Counted from the stretch's first letter, positions 42,600-52,523 are shown. The stretch: DNA of 64,000 nt from Streptomyces massasporeus (GCF_014648995.1 NZ_BMSE01000021.1:1-64000), one strand, 5' to 3'. A program made the numbers and translations. The notes: generated by a model not told the origin, from the sequence alone.

Positions 42600-42797
42600 A
42601 TGGAGAGCGAACCGGCGATCTTCGCGGGAGCGGTGTTCTCCCTGTTCGGAGGCGCACTGCTGGCTTGGACCGTGACCTGCGTGCGCCGGCAGCGGCCCAT
42701 CGCCGTAGGTGTGAGGCCTGTCGCATCGGCGACCCTCGCCGGCGTCGTCTCGGTGCTGGCGCTGGCGCTCGGAACGTGGTGCTTCACGCGCCTCTGA
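42600..42797 (+). CDS. Small two-helix membrane protein
   Basis: A 65-residue protein with two membrane helices (PAIFAGAVFSLFGGALLAWTVTC and VASATLAGVVSVLALALGTWCF; each shown here only as a landmark, FAGAVFSLFGGALL and LAGVVSVLALALG) joined by a basic loop VRRQRPIAVGVRP. There is no recognised domain. It occupies the same place as a small hypothetical gene upstream of topA in S. coelicolor. The ATG at 42600 follows a weak GGCGGGTC. Function unknown. Confidence 0.65.
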   Translation: MESEPAIFAGAVFSLFGGALLAWTVTCVRRQRPIAVGVRPVASATLAGVVSVLALALGTWCFTRL

Positions 42798-43043
42798 GGT
42801 GGGCTCCGGCGACGCAGCCGCCGGTAACCGGGGGGTCGCGCTCCGCACAGGGGCCGCCCTGCTCCCGGTACTCCGGGCGGCAGGACTGGTGGTAGTCGGG
42901 TTACCGTTCGAGTGGCCGTTGCGGGCTTTTCCCGTTTGACACGGGGGCGGGATGTACCGTCACACTCCGCAGCGTCACCACGTACCCAGCCCCGGTAAGC
43001 GACTCCGGGGAGGCCCCAGCGTCGACCGGAGAGAAGAGCGAAG

Positions 43044-45896
43044 TTGTCCCCGACCAGCGAGACCGCAGAGGGCGGCCGCCGACTCGTCATCGTCGAGTCG
43101 CCCGCCAAGGCGAAGACGATCAAGGGCTATCTCGGCCCCGGATACATCGTCGAGGCGAGCGTCGGGCACATCCGCGACCTTCCCAACGGCGCCGCCGAGG
43201 TGCCCGAGAAGTACACCGGCGAGGTCCGCCGCCTCGGTGTGGACGTCGAACACGACTTCCAGCCGATCTATGTGGTCAACGCCGACAAGAAGGCGCAGGT
43301 CAAGAAGCTCAAGGACCTGCTGAAGGAGTCCGACGAACTCTTCCTCGCCACCGATGAGGACCGCGAGGGCGAGGCCATCGCCTGGCACCTCCAGGAGGTG
43401 CTCAAGCCCAAGGTCCCGGTCAAGCGGATGGTCTTCCACGAGATCACCAAGGCCGCGATCCAGGCCGCCGTGGCCAACCCGCGCGAGCTCAACCAGAAGC
43501 TCGTCGACGCCCAGGAGACCCGCCGAATCCTCGATCGCCTCTACGGCTACGAGGTCTCGCCGGTCCTGTGGAAGAAGGTCATGCCGCGGCTGTCCGCGGG
43601 CCGTGTCCAGTCCGTCGCCACCCGACTCGTGGTGGAGCGGGAACGCGAGCGCATCGCCTTTCGTTCGGCTGAGTACTGGGACCTGACGGGTACCTTCGCG
43701 ACCGGCCGCGCCGGAGACTCGTCGGACCCGTCGTCGCTGGTCGCGCGCCTGCAGACCGTCGACGGCCGGCGGGTCGCGCAGGGCCGCGACTTCGACTCCC
43801 TGGGACAGCTGAAGAGCGCGAATACCCTCCACCTCGACGAGGCGAACGCCCGCGCCCTGGCCGCCGCCCTGGAGCAGACGCGGTTCGCCGTCCGCTCGGT
43901 CGAGTCCAAGCCGTACCGCCGCTCGCCGTACGCGCCGTTCCGTACGACGACGATGCAGCAGGAGGCCAGCCGCAAGCTCGGCTTCGGTGCGAAGGCCACC
44001 ATGCAGGTCGCGCAGAAGCTGTACGAGAACGGCTACATCACCTATATGCGTACGGACTCCACGACCCTGAGCGACACGGCGGTCTCCGCCGCCCGCGCCC
44101 AGGTCACGCAGCTGTACGGCGCCGATTACCTGCCGCCGCAGCCGAGGACGTACGCCGGGAAGGTCAAGAACGCGCAGGAGGCCCACGAGGCGATCCGCCC
44201 CTCGGGTGATCGTTTCCGCACTCCCGCCGAGACCGGACTGACCGGTGATCAGTTCAAGCTGTACGAGCTGATCTGGAAGCGGACCGTCGCCTCCCAGATG
44301 AAGGACGCGACCGGCAACAGCGTCACGGTGAAGATCGGCGGCACGGCGGCCGACGGCCGCGACGTCGAGTTCAGCGCGTCCGGCAAGACGATCACCTTCC
44401 ACGGCTTCCTGAAGGCCTACGTCGAGGGTGCCGATGACCCGAACGCCGAGCTGGACGACCGCGAGCGCCGGCTGCCCCAGGTCGCCGAGGGCGACGCCCT
44501 GAGCGCCCAGGAGATCACGGTCGACGGGCACGCCACCAAGCCCCCGGCCCGCTACACCGAGGCCTCCCTGGTCAAGGAGCTGGAAGAGCGAGAGATCGGC
44601 CGCCCGTCGACGTACGCGTCGATCATCGGCACGATCCTCGACCGCGGCTACGTGTTCAAGAAGGGCACGGCCCTGGTGCCGTCCTTCCTGTCCTTCGCCG
44701 TGGTCAACCTCCTGGAGAAGCACTTCGGGCGGCTCGTCGACTACGACTTCACCGCCAAGATGGAGGACGACCTCGACCGCATCGCCCGCGGTGAGGCGCA
44801 GTCCGTGCCGTGGCTGAAGCGGTTCTACTTCGGCGAGACAGGGTCCGACAGCGGCTCCGCCGCGGGCGTCAGCGGTCTCGCGGCCGACGCCGGCAACGGC
44901 GACGGGGACCACCTCGGCGGCCTCAAGGAGCTGGTGACGGACCTGGGCGCGATCGACGCCCGCGAGGTGTCGTCGTTCCCGGTGGCCAACGACATCGTGC
45001 TGCGGGTCGGCCGCTACGGGCCGTACATCGAGCGCGGCGAGAAGGACACCGAGCAGCACCAGCGCGCCGACATCCCCGACGACCTGGCGCCCGACGAGCT
45101 GACCGTCGACCTCGCGGAGGAGCTGCTCGCCAAGCCGAGCGGCGACTACGAGCTGGGCACGGACCCGGCCACCGGCCACACGATCGTGGCCAAGGACGGC
45201 CGCTACGGCCCGTACGTGACGGAGATCCTCCCCGAGGGCACCCCGAAGACGGGCAAGAACGCGGTCAAGCCGCGCACGGCGTCCCTGTTCAAGACGATGT
45301 CCCTCGACACGGTGACCCTCGACGAGGCCCTCAAGCTGATGTCGCTGCCGCGTGTCGTCGGCGCCGACGCCGAGGGCCAGGAGATCACCGCGCAGAACGG
45401 CCGTTACGGCCCGTACCTGAAGAAGGGCACGGACTCGCGCTCGCTCCAGGCCGAGGAGCAGCTCTTCACGATCACGCTGGAGGAGGCGCTGGCGATCTAC
45501 GCCCAGCCCAAGCAGCGTGGCCGGGCCGCGGCCAAGCCGCCGCTGAAGGAGCTGGGCACCGACCCGGTCAGCGAGAAGCCCGTCGTGGTCAAGGACGGCC
45601 GCTTCGGCCCGTACGTCACCGACGGGGAGACCAACGCGACCCTGCGCTCCGGCGACAGCGTCGAGGAGATCACCCCGGAGCGCGGTTTCGAGCTGCTCGC
45701 CGAGAAGCGTGCCAAGGGGCCGGCGAAGAAGACCGCGAAGAAGGCGGCCAAGAAGGCGCCGGCCAAGAAGACGACGACGGCGAAGAAGACCGCGGCGAAG
45801 AAGACCACGACCGCGAAGAAGACGACGGCGACGAAGACCACCGCGAAGAAGACGGCCGCCAAGACAGCGACCGCCGCCAAGTCCACGGAGGACTGA
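43044..45896 (+). CDS. topA: DNA topoisomerase I with lysine-rich tail
   Basis: A 950-residue type IA topoisomerase. The Toprim domain has VESPAKAKTI (Glu18) and DEDREGEAIAW (Asp104, Asp106). The catalytic tyrosine is Tyr334 in YITYMRTDSTTLS. Four C-terminal repeat domains with GRYGPY/GRFGPYV motifs replace the zinc fingers of E. coli TopA. The last 60 residues are an AKKTTTAKK-type tail, known in Streptomyces TopA to aid processivity. The TTG at 43044 has GGAGAGAAG about 7 bases upstream and is the only sensible start. The stop codon region is duplicated (23 bp). Confidence 0.97.
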   Translation: MSPTSETAEGGRRLVIVESPAKAKTIKGYLGPGYIVEASVGHIRDLPNGAAEVPEKYTGEVRRLGVDVEHDFQPIYVVNADKKAQVKKLKDLLKESDELFLATDEDREGEAIAWHLQEVLKPKVPVKRMVFHEITKAAIQAAVANPRELNQKLVDAQETRRILDRLYGYEVSPVLWKKVMPRLSAGRVQSVATRLVVERERERIAFRSAEYWDLTGTFATGRAGDSSDPSSLVARLQTVDGRRVAQGRDFDSLGQLKSANTLHLDEANARALAAALEQTRFAVRSVESKPYRRSPYAPFRTTTMQQEASRKLGFGAKATMQVAQKLYENGYITYMRTDSTTLSDTAVSAARAQVTQLYGADYLPPQPRTYAGKVKNAQEAHEAIRPSGDRFRTPAETGLTGDQFKLYELIWKRTVASQMKDATGNSVTVKIGGTAADGRDVEFSASGKTITFHGFLKAYVEGADDPNAELDDRERRLPQVAEGDALSAQEITVDGHATKPPARYTEASLVKELEEREIGRPSTYASIIGTILDRGYVFKKGTALVPSFLSFAVVNLLEKHFGRLVDYDFTAKMEDDLDRIARGEAQSVPWLKRFYFGETGSDSGSAAGVSGLAADAGNGDGDHLGGLKELVTDLGAIDAREVSSFPVANDIVLRVGRYGPYIERGEKDTEQHQRADIPDDLAPDELTVDLAEELLAKPSGDYELGTDPATGHTIVAKDGRYGPYVTEILPEGTPKTGKNAVKPRTASLFKTMSLDTVTLDEALKLMSLPRVVGADAEGQEITAQNGRYGPYLKKGTDSRSLQAEEQLFTITLEEALAIYAQPKQRGRAAAKPPLKELGTDPVSEKPVVVKDGRFGPYVTDGETNATLRSGDSVEEITPERGFELLAEKRAKGPAKKTAKKAAKKAPAKKTTTAKKTAAKKTTTAKKTTATKTTAKKTAAKTATAAKSTED

Positions 45897-45926
45897 GGTC
45901 GTTGTCCACGGAGGACTGAGGTCGTT
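45881..45926 (+). repeat. 23-bp tandem duplication across the topA stop codon
   Basis: GTCCACGGAGGACTGAGGTC plus GTT occurs at 45881-45903 and again at 45904-45926. The first copy holds the last codons and stop of topA; the second is an untranslated echo. Confidence 0.95.
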
Positions 45927-46073
45927 CGAGCCCTGTTCGGAATCCGGACCATCGCGTCCGGTTCTTCGCCCAGGGTTCGGAAAGCGAACGCCCCGGCAAC
46001 ACTTCGGTGTCGGGGCGTGCGCATGCCAGACCGCGCCCCCCAGGGTGTCGGTGGCTCCCGATAGGCTGAACGC

Positions 46074-49000
46074 ATGACGCGAGCCGACCACCCAACGGCC
46101 CCTCAGCCCGCCCCCGACGACGCCCTGGTCGCGGACTCCCGCGAGCGTGCCGTCCGCGCCCTGCTGCGACGACCGCAGCTGAAGCGGTTGTGGAGCGCAC
46201 AGCTCGTGGGCGGCGTGGGGGACACCCTCGCCCTACTCGTACTGGTCGTCCTGGCACTTCAGGCGGCCGTCGCCGAGGGCTCTTTCGGGGGCGGCTACCG
46301 GGGCGTGGCGTTCGCAGTGGCGACCGTTTTCGGGGTGCGCATCCTCGCGACGCTCCTGTTCGGCGCCGTTCTGCTCGGCCCGCTCACCGCGCTCACCTCG
46401 CAGGACGGCCCGCTCGACCGGCGCTGGACCATGGTGGGCGCCGACGGTCTGCGCGCCGCGCTGCTCATCGTCGCGCCCCTGTGGATCGACTGGACGCCGG
46501 AGAACGCACTGGCCGTCCTCCTCGTCACGGCCTTCGTGGCCGGGGTCGCCGAGCGGTTCTGGACGGTGTGCCGTGAGAGCGCCGCGCCCGCGCTGCTCCC
46601 CGCCCCGCCGCCGGAGGGGGCGACGGTCCGGCCGCTGCCCGACCACATGGACGCACTGCGCCGGCTGTCCCTGCGCACCGGCTTCGTAGCGATTCCCCTC
46701 GGCGCCGTCGCGCTGGTCGTCGCGTCCCTGTTCAACAATCTGCTGGGCGCCGGCATCGACTGGTTCGGCCAGCACCAGGCGGCCCTCGCCTCCTACGTGG
46801 CCGCCGGGCTGTTCGCCGCCTCCCTGTCCGTGCTGACCTTCCTGGAGCTGCCCGGTACGCGCACGCCGCGCGCGCGGTCGCCGCTCGAGGGGCTGCGCCG
46901 CCCGAAGACCGGCACCGGCTCCGACAAGGGCCGCACCGGCGCGATGCCGCTGCTGGTCCTGTCCTGCGCGGCCGTCGCCGCGGCGGTGTCGGCCGCCGTC
47001 GCCGTGGCCGTGCTGCACGCCAAGGACCTGGGCGGCGGCCCGGTGCTCTACGGCCTGTTCGTGGCCGCGCTGACCGGCGGTGTCGTCATCGGCATCCGTA
47101 CGGCGCCCGCCCTGGTGCCCGCCCTGTCGCGCCGCCGGCTGCTCGCGCTGACCATCGCCTTCACCGGTGTCGCCCTGCTGGCCGCCGGGCTGATCCCGGA
47201 CGTCACCACCGTGCTGCTGATCCTCGCGCTGGCCGGCGTCGGCGCGGGCCTGTCCGCCAACATCGGGCACACCCTCCTCGACCAGGAGGCCGAGGAGTAC
47301 CGGCGCCCCCGTACGACGGAGCACCTGCACGCGGTCGTCCGGGTCTGCGTGGCGCTCGGCGCGCTCATCGCCCCGCTGGTGGCGGCGGCGATCGGGCCGC
47401 ACCGGCTGGAGAGCGGCACGTTCGTCTTCGCGCACGGCGGCGCGGCCTTCACGCTGATGCTGGCCGGTGCCCTGCTGCTGCCGGTCGCCGCGCTGGTGCT
47501 GGCCAAGGTCGACGACCGCTCCGGTGTGCCGCTGCGGCAGGACCTGAAGGACGCGCTGCTCGGCGGCGACGACCCCGAGCAGGGGGCCGCGGCCTCCGGC
47601 TTCTTCATCGCCCTGGAGGGCGGCGACGGCGCCGGCAAGTCCACGCAGGCCGAGGCGCTCGCCGAGTGGATCCGCGCCAAGGGCCACGAGGTCGTGCTGA
47701 CGCGCGAGCCCGGTGCGACGCCGGTGGGCAAGCGGCTGCGGTCGATCCTGCTGGACGTGTCGAGCGCGGGCCTGTCGCACCGCGCGGAGGCGCTGCTGTA
47801 CGCGGCCGACCGGGCCGAGCACATCGACACCGTCGTACGGCCCGCCCTGGAGCGTGGCGCGGTCGTCATCTCCGACCGGTACATCGACTCCTCCGTCGCC
47901 TACCAGGGCGCCGGCCGCGACCTGTCGCCGACCGAGATCGCCCGGATCAACCGCTGGGCGACGAACGGACTCGTGCCGCATCTGACCGTGTTGCTGGACG
48001 TCGCGCCGGAGACCGCCCGCGAGCGGTTCACCGAGGCTCCGGACCGGCTGGAGTCGGAGCCCGCCGAGTTCCACGCGCGCGTGCGGGCCGGTTTCCTCAC
48101 CCTGGCCGCCGCCGACGCCGGGCGGTACCTGGTGGTCGACGCCGGCCAGGAGCCCGAGGCCGTCACGACGGTCATCCGGCACCGGCTCGACCAGGTGCTG
48201 CCGCTGTCCGAGGCCGAGATCAAGGCCCAGGAGGAGGCGCGGAGGAAGGCCGAGGAGGAGGCCCGCCGCAAGGCCGAGGAAGAAGCCGCCCGCAAGGCCG
48301 AGGAGGAGCGCCTGGAGCGCGAGCGCCAGGAGCAGCTCGCCAAGCTGCGCGCCGAGGAGGAGGAGCGCAAGCGCCGCGAGCTGGAGGAGGCGCAGCGCCG
48401 CGAGGCCGAACGGCAGGCGGAGGAGGCCCGGCGCCGGGCCGAGGAAGCGCAGAGGAAGGCCGAGGAGGAGCGGGCCCGGCTCCTCGCGGAGGAGAGGGCC
48501 CGCGCCGAGGAGGAGGCCCGCCGTAAGGCGGAGGAGGAGCGGCGCCGCAAGCAGGCCGAGGAGGAGGCGCGACTGCGTGCCGAGGCCGAGGCGCTCCGCC
48601 TGGAGAAGCAGCGCAAGGCCGAGGCGGCACTGCTGCGGGCCGAGGAGGCCCGGCGGCTCGCCGAGGCTGCAGCTGCTGCGGCCGAGGCCGGTCCGAAGAA
48701 CACCGTTCCGAGGAGCACCGCTCCGAAGGGCACCGCGGGTTCCGTGACCGGTCAGGACGCGGCGACCGTGCCCACGCCGGTGGTGACTCCGGGGGGTGCG
48801 GGGGACGACACGACCGTGCTGCGCCCGGTGCGGGACGACGAGCAGGGTCCGGGCCGGGCCTCCGCCGGGTCGGAGGCCGAGGTGACGGCCGAGCTGCCGA
48901 AGCCGCCGGTTCCGCCTCGCGCCGGGGACGAGACCGAGGTGCTGCCGCAGGTGCCCGACCGGGACGCTTCCGGTGCGGCCGACGAGACGGCGGTGCTGCC

Positions 49001-49355
49001 TCCGGTCCGGCCGGGGGACGCCGAGGAGACCGCGGTGCTGCCCCCGGTCCGGCCGGCGGACGCCGAGGAGACGGCCGTCCTCCCGCCGGTGCGCGGGGAC
49101 GAACCGGCTGACCGGGTTCCGCCCGGGTACTTCCGGAAGGACGCCCCGGCCCCCCGGCCCGACGGCACCGAGGACCGTACGCGGGAGATGCCCCAGGTCG
49201 ACGCCGACGGGGCGCCGCGCCGCCGCCGGTCCGACTGGGCCGAGGAGACGCCGCTGGACGACCTGCCCTCGCTGGCGGACGAGCTGCTCGGGCCGCACGA
49301 CGAGGAGCCGGACGAAGGGCGCGGCCGCCGCGGCAGGGGTGGCCGGGGGCGCTGA
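46074..49355 (+). CDS. tmk: Membrane (MFS-like)-thymidylate kinase-coiled-coil fusion
   Basis: A 1093-residue multidomain protein. Residues about 35-480 form an MFS-like membrane domain of ten to twelve helices. Residues about 508-710 are a complete thymidylate kinase: P-loop LEGGDGAGKSTQ (515-524), LTREPGATPVG, SDRYIDSSVAYQG. Residues about 713-870 are an uninterrupted E/R/K/A coiled coil (repeats of EEARRKAEEE). The final 220 residues are disordered, with repeated D/E-T-x-V-L-P-x-V motifs. It makes dTDP for DNA synthesis and appears to be the cell's Tmk. The membrane half's role is unknown. This layout is that of SCO3542. It is followed by delta', as tmk-holB commonly are. Confidence 0.93.
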   Translation: MTRADHPTAPQPAPDDALVADSRERAVRALLRRPQLKRLWSAQLVGGVGDTLALLVLVVLALQAAVAEGSFGGGYRGVAFAVATVFGVRILATLLFGAVLLGPLTALTSQDGPLDRRWTMVGADGLRAALLIVAPLWIDWTPENALAVLLVTAFVAGVAERFWTVCRESAAPALLPAPPPEGATVRPLPDHMDALRRLSLRTGFVAIPLGAVALVVASLFNNLLGAGIDWFGQHQAALASYVAAGLFAASLSVLTFLELPGTRTPRARSPLEGLRRPKTGTGSDKGRTGAMPLLVLSCAAVAAAVSAAVAVAVLHAKDLGGGPVLYGLFVAALTGGVVIGIRTAPALVPALSRRRLLALTIAFTGVALLAAGLIPDVTTVLLILALAGVGAGLSANIGHTLLDQEAEEYRRPRTTEHLHAVVRVCVALGALIAPLVAAAIGPHRLESGTFVFAHGGAAFTLMLAGALLLPVAALVLAKVDDRSGVPLRQDLKDALLGGDDPEQGAAASGFFIALEGGDGAGKSTQAEALAEWIRAKGHEVVLTREPGATPVGKRLRSILLDVSSAGLSHRAEALLYAADRAEHIDTVVRPALERGAVVISDRYIDSSVAYQGAGRDLSPTEIARINRWATNGLVPHLTVLLDVAPETARERFTEAPDRLESEPAEFHARVRAGFLTLAAADAGRYLVVDAGQEPEAVTTVIRHRLDQVLPLSEAEIKAQEEARRKAEEEARRKAEEEAARKAEEERLERERQEQLAKLRAEEEERKRRELEEAQRREAERQAEEARRRAEEAQRKAEEERARLLAEERARAEEEARRKAEEERRRKQAEEEARLRAEAEALRLEKQRKAEAALLRAEEARRLAEAAAAAAEAGPKNTVPRSTAPKGTAGSVTGQDAATVPTPVVTPGGAGDDTTVLRPVRDDEQGPGRASAGSEAEVTAELPKPPVPPRAGDETEVLPQVPDRDASGAADETAVLPPVRPGDAEETAVLPPVRPADAEETAVLPPVRGDEPADRVPPGYFRKDAPAPRPDGTEDRTREMPQVDADGAPRRRRSDWAEETPLDDLPSLADELLGPHDEEPDEGRGRRGRGGRGR
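48802..49115 (+). repeat. T-x-V-L-P-x-V peptide repeats in Tmk tail
   Basis: Five or more copies are visible: DDTTVLRPV, DETEVLPQV, DETAVLPPV, EETAVLPPV, EETAVLPPV. The last three come from near-identical 42-bp DNA units. Each places a threonine after two acidic residues. Confidence 0.85.
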
Positions 49356-49377
49356 CGCCTTCGGCGGACCGTCCGTG

Positions 49378-49399
49378 GGAGCCCCGGACTCGGGGCTCC
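49378..49399 (+). terminator. Hairpin after tmk
   Basis: GGAGCCCCG-GACT-CGGGGCTCC stem-loop 23 bp past the stop. It may be partial, since the delta' gene follows in the same direction. Confidence 0.7.
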
Positions 49400-49527
49400 T
49401 GCGGACCGCACGGTCGGACGGGGTGGCAGGCGCCGCCTGAGAGGCGTGGTCGGCGGCAGGCGTTGTCAGTGGTCGCCCCCACAATGGACCTCGCAACGCG
49501 GAACGTGACGGAAGGGCGGCGTGACCC

Positions 49528-50733
49528 ATGACCGTGTGGGACGACCTCGTCGGGCAGGAGCGGGTGAGCGAGCAGCTGGCCGCTGCCGCCCGGGACGCCG
49601 ACGCCCTGGTCACCGCTGCCGTCACCGGCACCCCGCCGCCCGAAGCGTCGAAGATGACGCACGCGTGGCTGTTCACGGGCCCGCCCGGAGCCGGGCGCAA
49701 CCAGGCGGCCCGGGCGTTCGCGGCGGCGCTGCAGTGCGTCAGCCCCGACCGCGCCCTCGGCGGCTCCCCGGGCTGCGGCTTCTGCGACGGCTGCCACACG
49801 GCACTGATCGGCACGCACGCCGACGTCACCTCCGTCGCCGCCGTCGGCAGTCAGATCCTCGCCGAGGACATGCGCGACACCGTCCGCAAGTCGTTCACCT
49901 CGCCGGCGACCGGCCGCTGGCAGATCATCCTCGTCGAGGACGCCGAGCGGCTGAACGAGAAGTCGGCCAACGCCGTCCTCAAGGCCGTGGAGGAGCCGGC
50001 CCCCCGCACGGTCTGGCTGCTGTGCGCCCCCTCCATCGAGGACGTCCTGCCGACCATCCGCTCCCGCTGCCGCCACCTGAACCTGAGCACGCCGAGGGTC
50101 GACGCCATCGCCGACATGCTCGTCCGCCGCGAGGGCATCGAGCCGGACGTCGCCGCCGCGGCTGCCCGCGCGACCCAGGGCCACGTCGAGAGGGCACGCC
50201 GCCTGGCCACCGACCCGGCCGCGCGCGAACGCCGCGCAGCCGTGCTCAGGCTGCCGCTGCGCGTCGAGGACATCGGCGGCGCGCTCAAGGCGGCCCAGGA
50301 GCTGGTCGACGCGGCCGCCGAGGACGCCAAGCAGCTCGCGGAGGAGACGGACTCCAAGGAGACCGAGGAGCTGAAGGCCGCTCTCGGCGCCGCCCAGGGC
50401 GGCCGCATGCCCCGGGGCACCGCGGGCGTGATGAAGGACCTGGAGGACAAGCAGAAGCGCCGCAGAACGCGCACGCAGCGTGACAGCCTCGACCTCGCCC
50501 TGACCGACCTCACGGCCTTCTACCGCGACGTCCTCGCCCTCCAGCTCGGCTCGCGCGTGGCGATCGCCAACGCGGACGCCGAGGACGCCCTGGAGCGCCT
50601 CGCCCGCGGCAGCTCCCCGGAGTCCACACTCCGCCGCATCGAGGCGATCGCCGCCTGCCGCGACGCCCTGGACCGCAATGTGGCGCCGCTGCTCGCGGTG
50701 GAGGCGATGACGATGGCGCTCAGAGCGGGCTGA
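49528..50733 (+). CDS. holB: DNA polymerase III delta' subunit
   Basis: A 401-residue clamp-loader AAA+ subunit. The Walker A is degenerate (GPPGAGRNQAARAF: Lys replaced by Arg, Ser/Thr by Asn), as expected for the non-hydrolysing delta' stator. The zinc module is CGFCDGCHTALIGTHADV with an earlier cysteine in ALQCVSP. Sensor motifs are LVEDAERLNEKSANAVLKAVEEP and the SRC segment IRSRCRHL. The ATG at 49528 follows GAAGGGCGGCGTGACCC. It works with gamma/tau and delta, not present in the window. Confidence 0.94.
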   Translation: MTVWDDLVGQERVSEQLAAAARDADALVTAAVTGTPPPEASKMTHAWLFTGPPGAGRNQAARAFAAALQCVSPDRALGGSPGCGFCDGCHTALIGTHADVTSVAAVGSQILAEDMRDTVRKSFTSPATGRWQIILVEDAERLNEKSANAVLKAVEEPAPRTVWLLCAPSIEDVLPTIRSRCRHLNLSTPRVDAIADMLVRREGIEPDVAAAAARATQGHVERARRLATDPAARERRAAVLRLPLRVEDIGGALKAAQELVDAAAEDAKQLAEETDSKETEELKAALGAAQGGRMPRGTAGVMKDLEDKQKRRRTRTQRDSLDLALTDLTAFYRDVLALQLGSRVAIANADAEDALERLARGSSPESTLRRIEAIAACRDALDRNVAPLLAVEAMTMALRAG

Positions 50734-50900
50734 GGAAACGGGCAGCCAGGTCCGGCCGCCCCACGCCGAGAGGGCCGGCCCTGGTGGCCCCGCACCGAGC
50801 GGGCCGACTCGGGCGGCTCCGGGTTGACGCCGCGTAACTCGTACGAGGCACGACACGCACGCACGGCACCCATTCCGTCGCCCAGAGTTACGCTCGCTGG

Positions 50901-52523
50901 ATGTACACACGGCGCACCCCCCGTTCCACCTCCGGCTCCGGTGGTCTCCACCGCAGGACACGAAACCGGGCCAAAACCGCCGCCGGTCTGCTCGCCACGG
51001 CCGCGCTGCTCGTCTCCGCCTGCTCCTCCGGAAGCGCGACGACGTCAGCCGCCTCAGCGGCGGCGGAGGCGGCGCTGGTCGAGCTGCCGCAGGCCACGCC
51101 CGCGGCGCTGACGTCGTACTACGGTCAGAAGCCGGCCTGGCGCGGTTGCGGTGTCCCCGGCTTCGAGTGCGCCACCCTCAAGGCACCGCTCGACTACGCC
51201 GAGCCGTCCTCCGGTGACGTCCGGCTCGCCCTCACCCGCAAGAAGGCCACCGGTCCCGGCAAGCGGCTGGGCTCGCTGCTCGTGAACCCGGGCGGGCCGG
51301 GCGGCTCGGCGACCGGCTATGTGCAGGCGTACGCGGGCATCGGCTACCCGGCCGAGGTGCGGGCCCGCTACGACATGGTGGCGGTCGACCCGCGCGGCGT
51401 GGCCCGCAGCGAGCCCGTCAAGTGTCTGGACGGGCCGGACATGGACACGTACACGCAGACGGACGCCACCCCCGACGACGGCAACGAGACGGACGGGCTG
51501 GTCGCGGCGTACCGGACGTTCGCCGAGGGCTGCGGCGCGGACGCGCCCCGGCTGCTGCGTCACGTGTCCACGGTGGAGGCGGCCCGGGACATGGACATCG
51601 TGCGGGCGGTCCTCGGCGACGAGAAGCTGAACTACGTCGGGGCCTCCTACGGCACGTTCCTCGGTGCGACGTACGCCGGGCTCTTCCCGGACCGGGCGGG
51701 GCGGCTGGTGCTGGACGGCGCGATGGACCCGTCGCTGCCGGCCCGCCGGCTGAACCTCGAACAGACGGCGGGCTTCGAGACGGCGTTCCGGTCGTTCGCG
51801 AAGGACTGCGCACGTCAGACCGACTGCCCGCTGGGCGGCAAGGGCACCTCGCCCGAGCGGGTCGGGGAGAACCTCAAGGCGTTCTTCGCGAAGCTGGACA
51901 CGCGCCCCGTCCCCACCGGCGACGCCGACGGCCGCAGGCTCACCGAGTCGCTCGCCACGACCGGCGTGATCGCGGCCATGTACGACGAGGGCTCCTGGGA
52001 GCAGCTGCGCGAGGCGCTGACGTCCGCGATGAAGGAGAACGACGGCTCCGGACTCCTCGTCCTGTCCGACGGCTACTACGAGCGGGACGCCGACGGCGCC
52101 TACAGCAACCTGATGTTCGCCAACGCGGCGGTGAACTGCCTGGACCTGCCGGCCTCCTTCGACACCCCCGACGAGGTGAGCAGGGCCCTGCCCGAGTTCG
52201 AGAAGGCGTCGCCGGTCTTCGGCAAGGGCCTCGCCTGGGCCGCCCTGAACTGCGCCTACTGGCCGGTGCGGGCCACGGGTGAGCCGCACCGCATCGAGGC
52301 GAAGGGCGCCGCGCCCATCGTCGTGGTCGGCACGACCCGCGACCCCGCGACGCCGTACCGCTGGGCGAAGGCCCTGGCCGGCCAGCTCTCCTCGGCGCGC
52401 CTGCTGACCTACGAGGGCGACGGCCACACGGCCTACGGCCGCGGCAGCTCCTGCATCGACCGGACGATCAACGCCTACCTCCTCCGCGGTACCCCTCCCA
52501 CGGACGGAAAGCGCTGCTCATAG
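50901..52523 (+). CDS. Secreted TAP-like alpha/beta hydrolase (tripeptidyl aminopeptidase type)
   Basis: A 540-residue exported hydrolase. A basic N-terminus and hydrophobic segment (AAGLLATAALLVSACSS) contain a lipobox VSAC (Cys about 40). The oxyanion segment is LLVNPGGPGGSATGY, the nucleophile elbow GASYGTFLGATYAGLFPDR contains Ser, the acid is in GTTRDPATPYRWA, and the His in GDGHTAYGRGSSC. The C-terminal TAP-like domain is complete, with paired cysteines typical of the Streptomyces SlpD/SlpE and Tap proteases. It removes N-terminal tripeptides from proteins or is a related peptidase. The ATG at 50901 gives the lipoprotein signal. Confidence 0.9.
   Translation: MYTRRTPRSTSGSGGLHRRTRNRAKTAAGLLATAALLVSACSSGSATTSAASAAAEAALVELPQATPAALTSYYGQKPAWRGCGVPGFECATLKAPLDYAEPSSGDVRLALTRKKATGPGKRLGSLLVNPGGPGGSATGYVQAYAGIGYPAEVRARYDMVAVDPRGVARSEPVKCLDGPDMDTYTQTDATPDDGNETDGLVAAYRTFAEGCGADAPRLLRHVSTVEAARDMDIVRAVLGDEKLNYVGASYGTFLGATYAGLFPDRAGRLVLDGAMDPSLPARRLNLEQTAGFETAFRSFAKDCARQTDCPLGGKGTSPERVGENLKAFFAKLDTRPVPTGDADGRRLTESLATTGVIAAMYDEGSWEQLREALTSAMKENDGSGLLVLSDGYYERDADGAYSNLMFANAAVNCLDLPASFDTPDEVSRALPEFEKASPVFGKGLAWAALNCAYWPVRATGEPHRIEAKGAAPIVVVGTTRDPATPYRWAKALAGQLSSARLLTYEGDGHTAYGRGSSCIDRTINAYLLRGTPPTDGKRCS

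Noticed and set aside
42936..42960. A TTGACA/TACCGT promoter for topA
   Set aside because: The spacer is 13 bp, too short for a standard promoter. The true supercoiling-sensitive promoter cannot be placed by eye.
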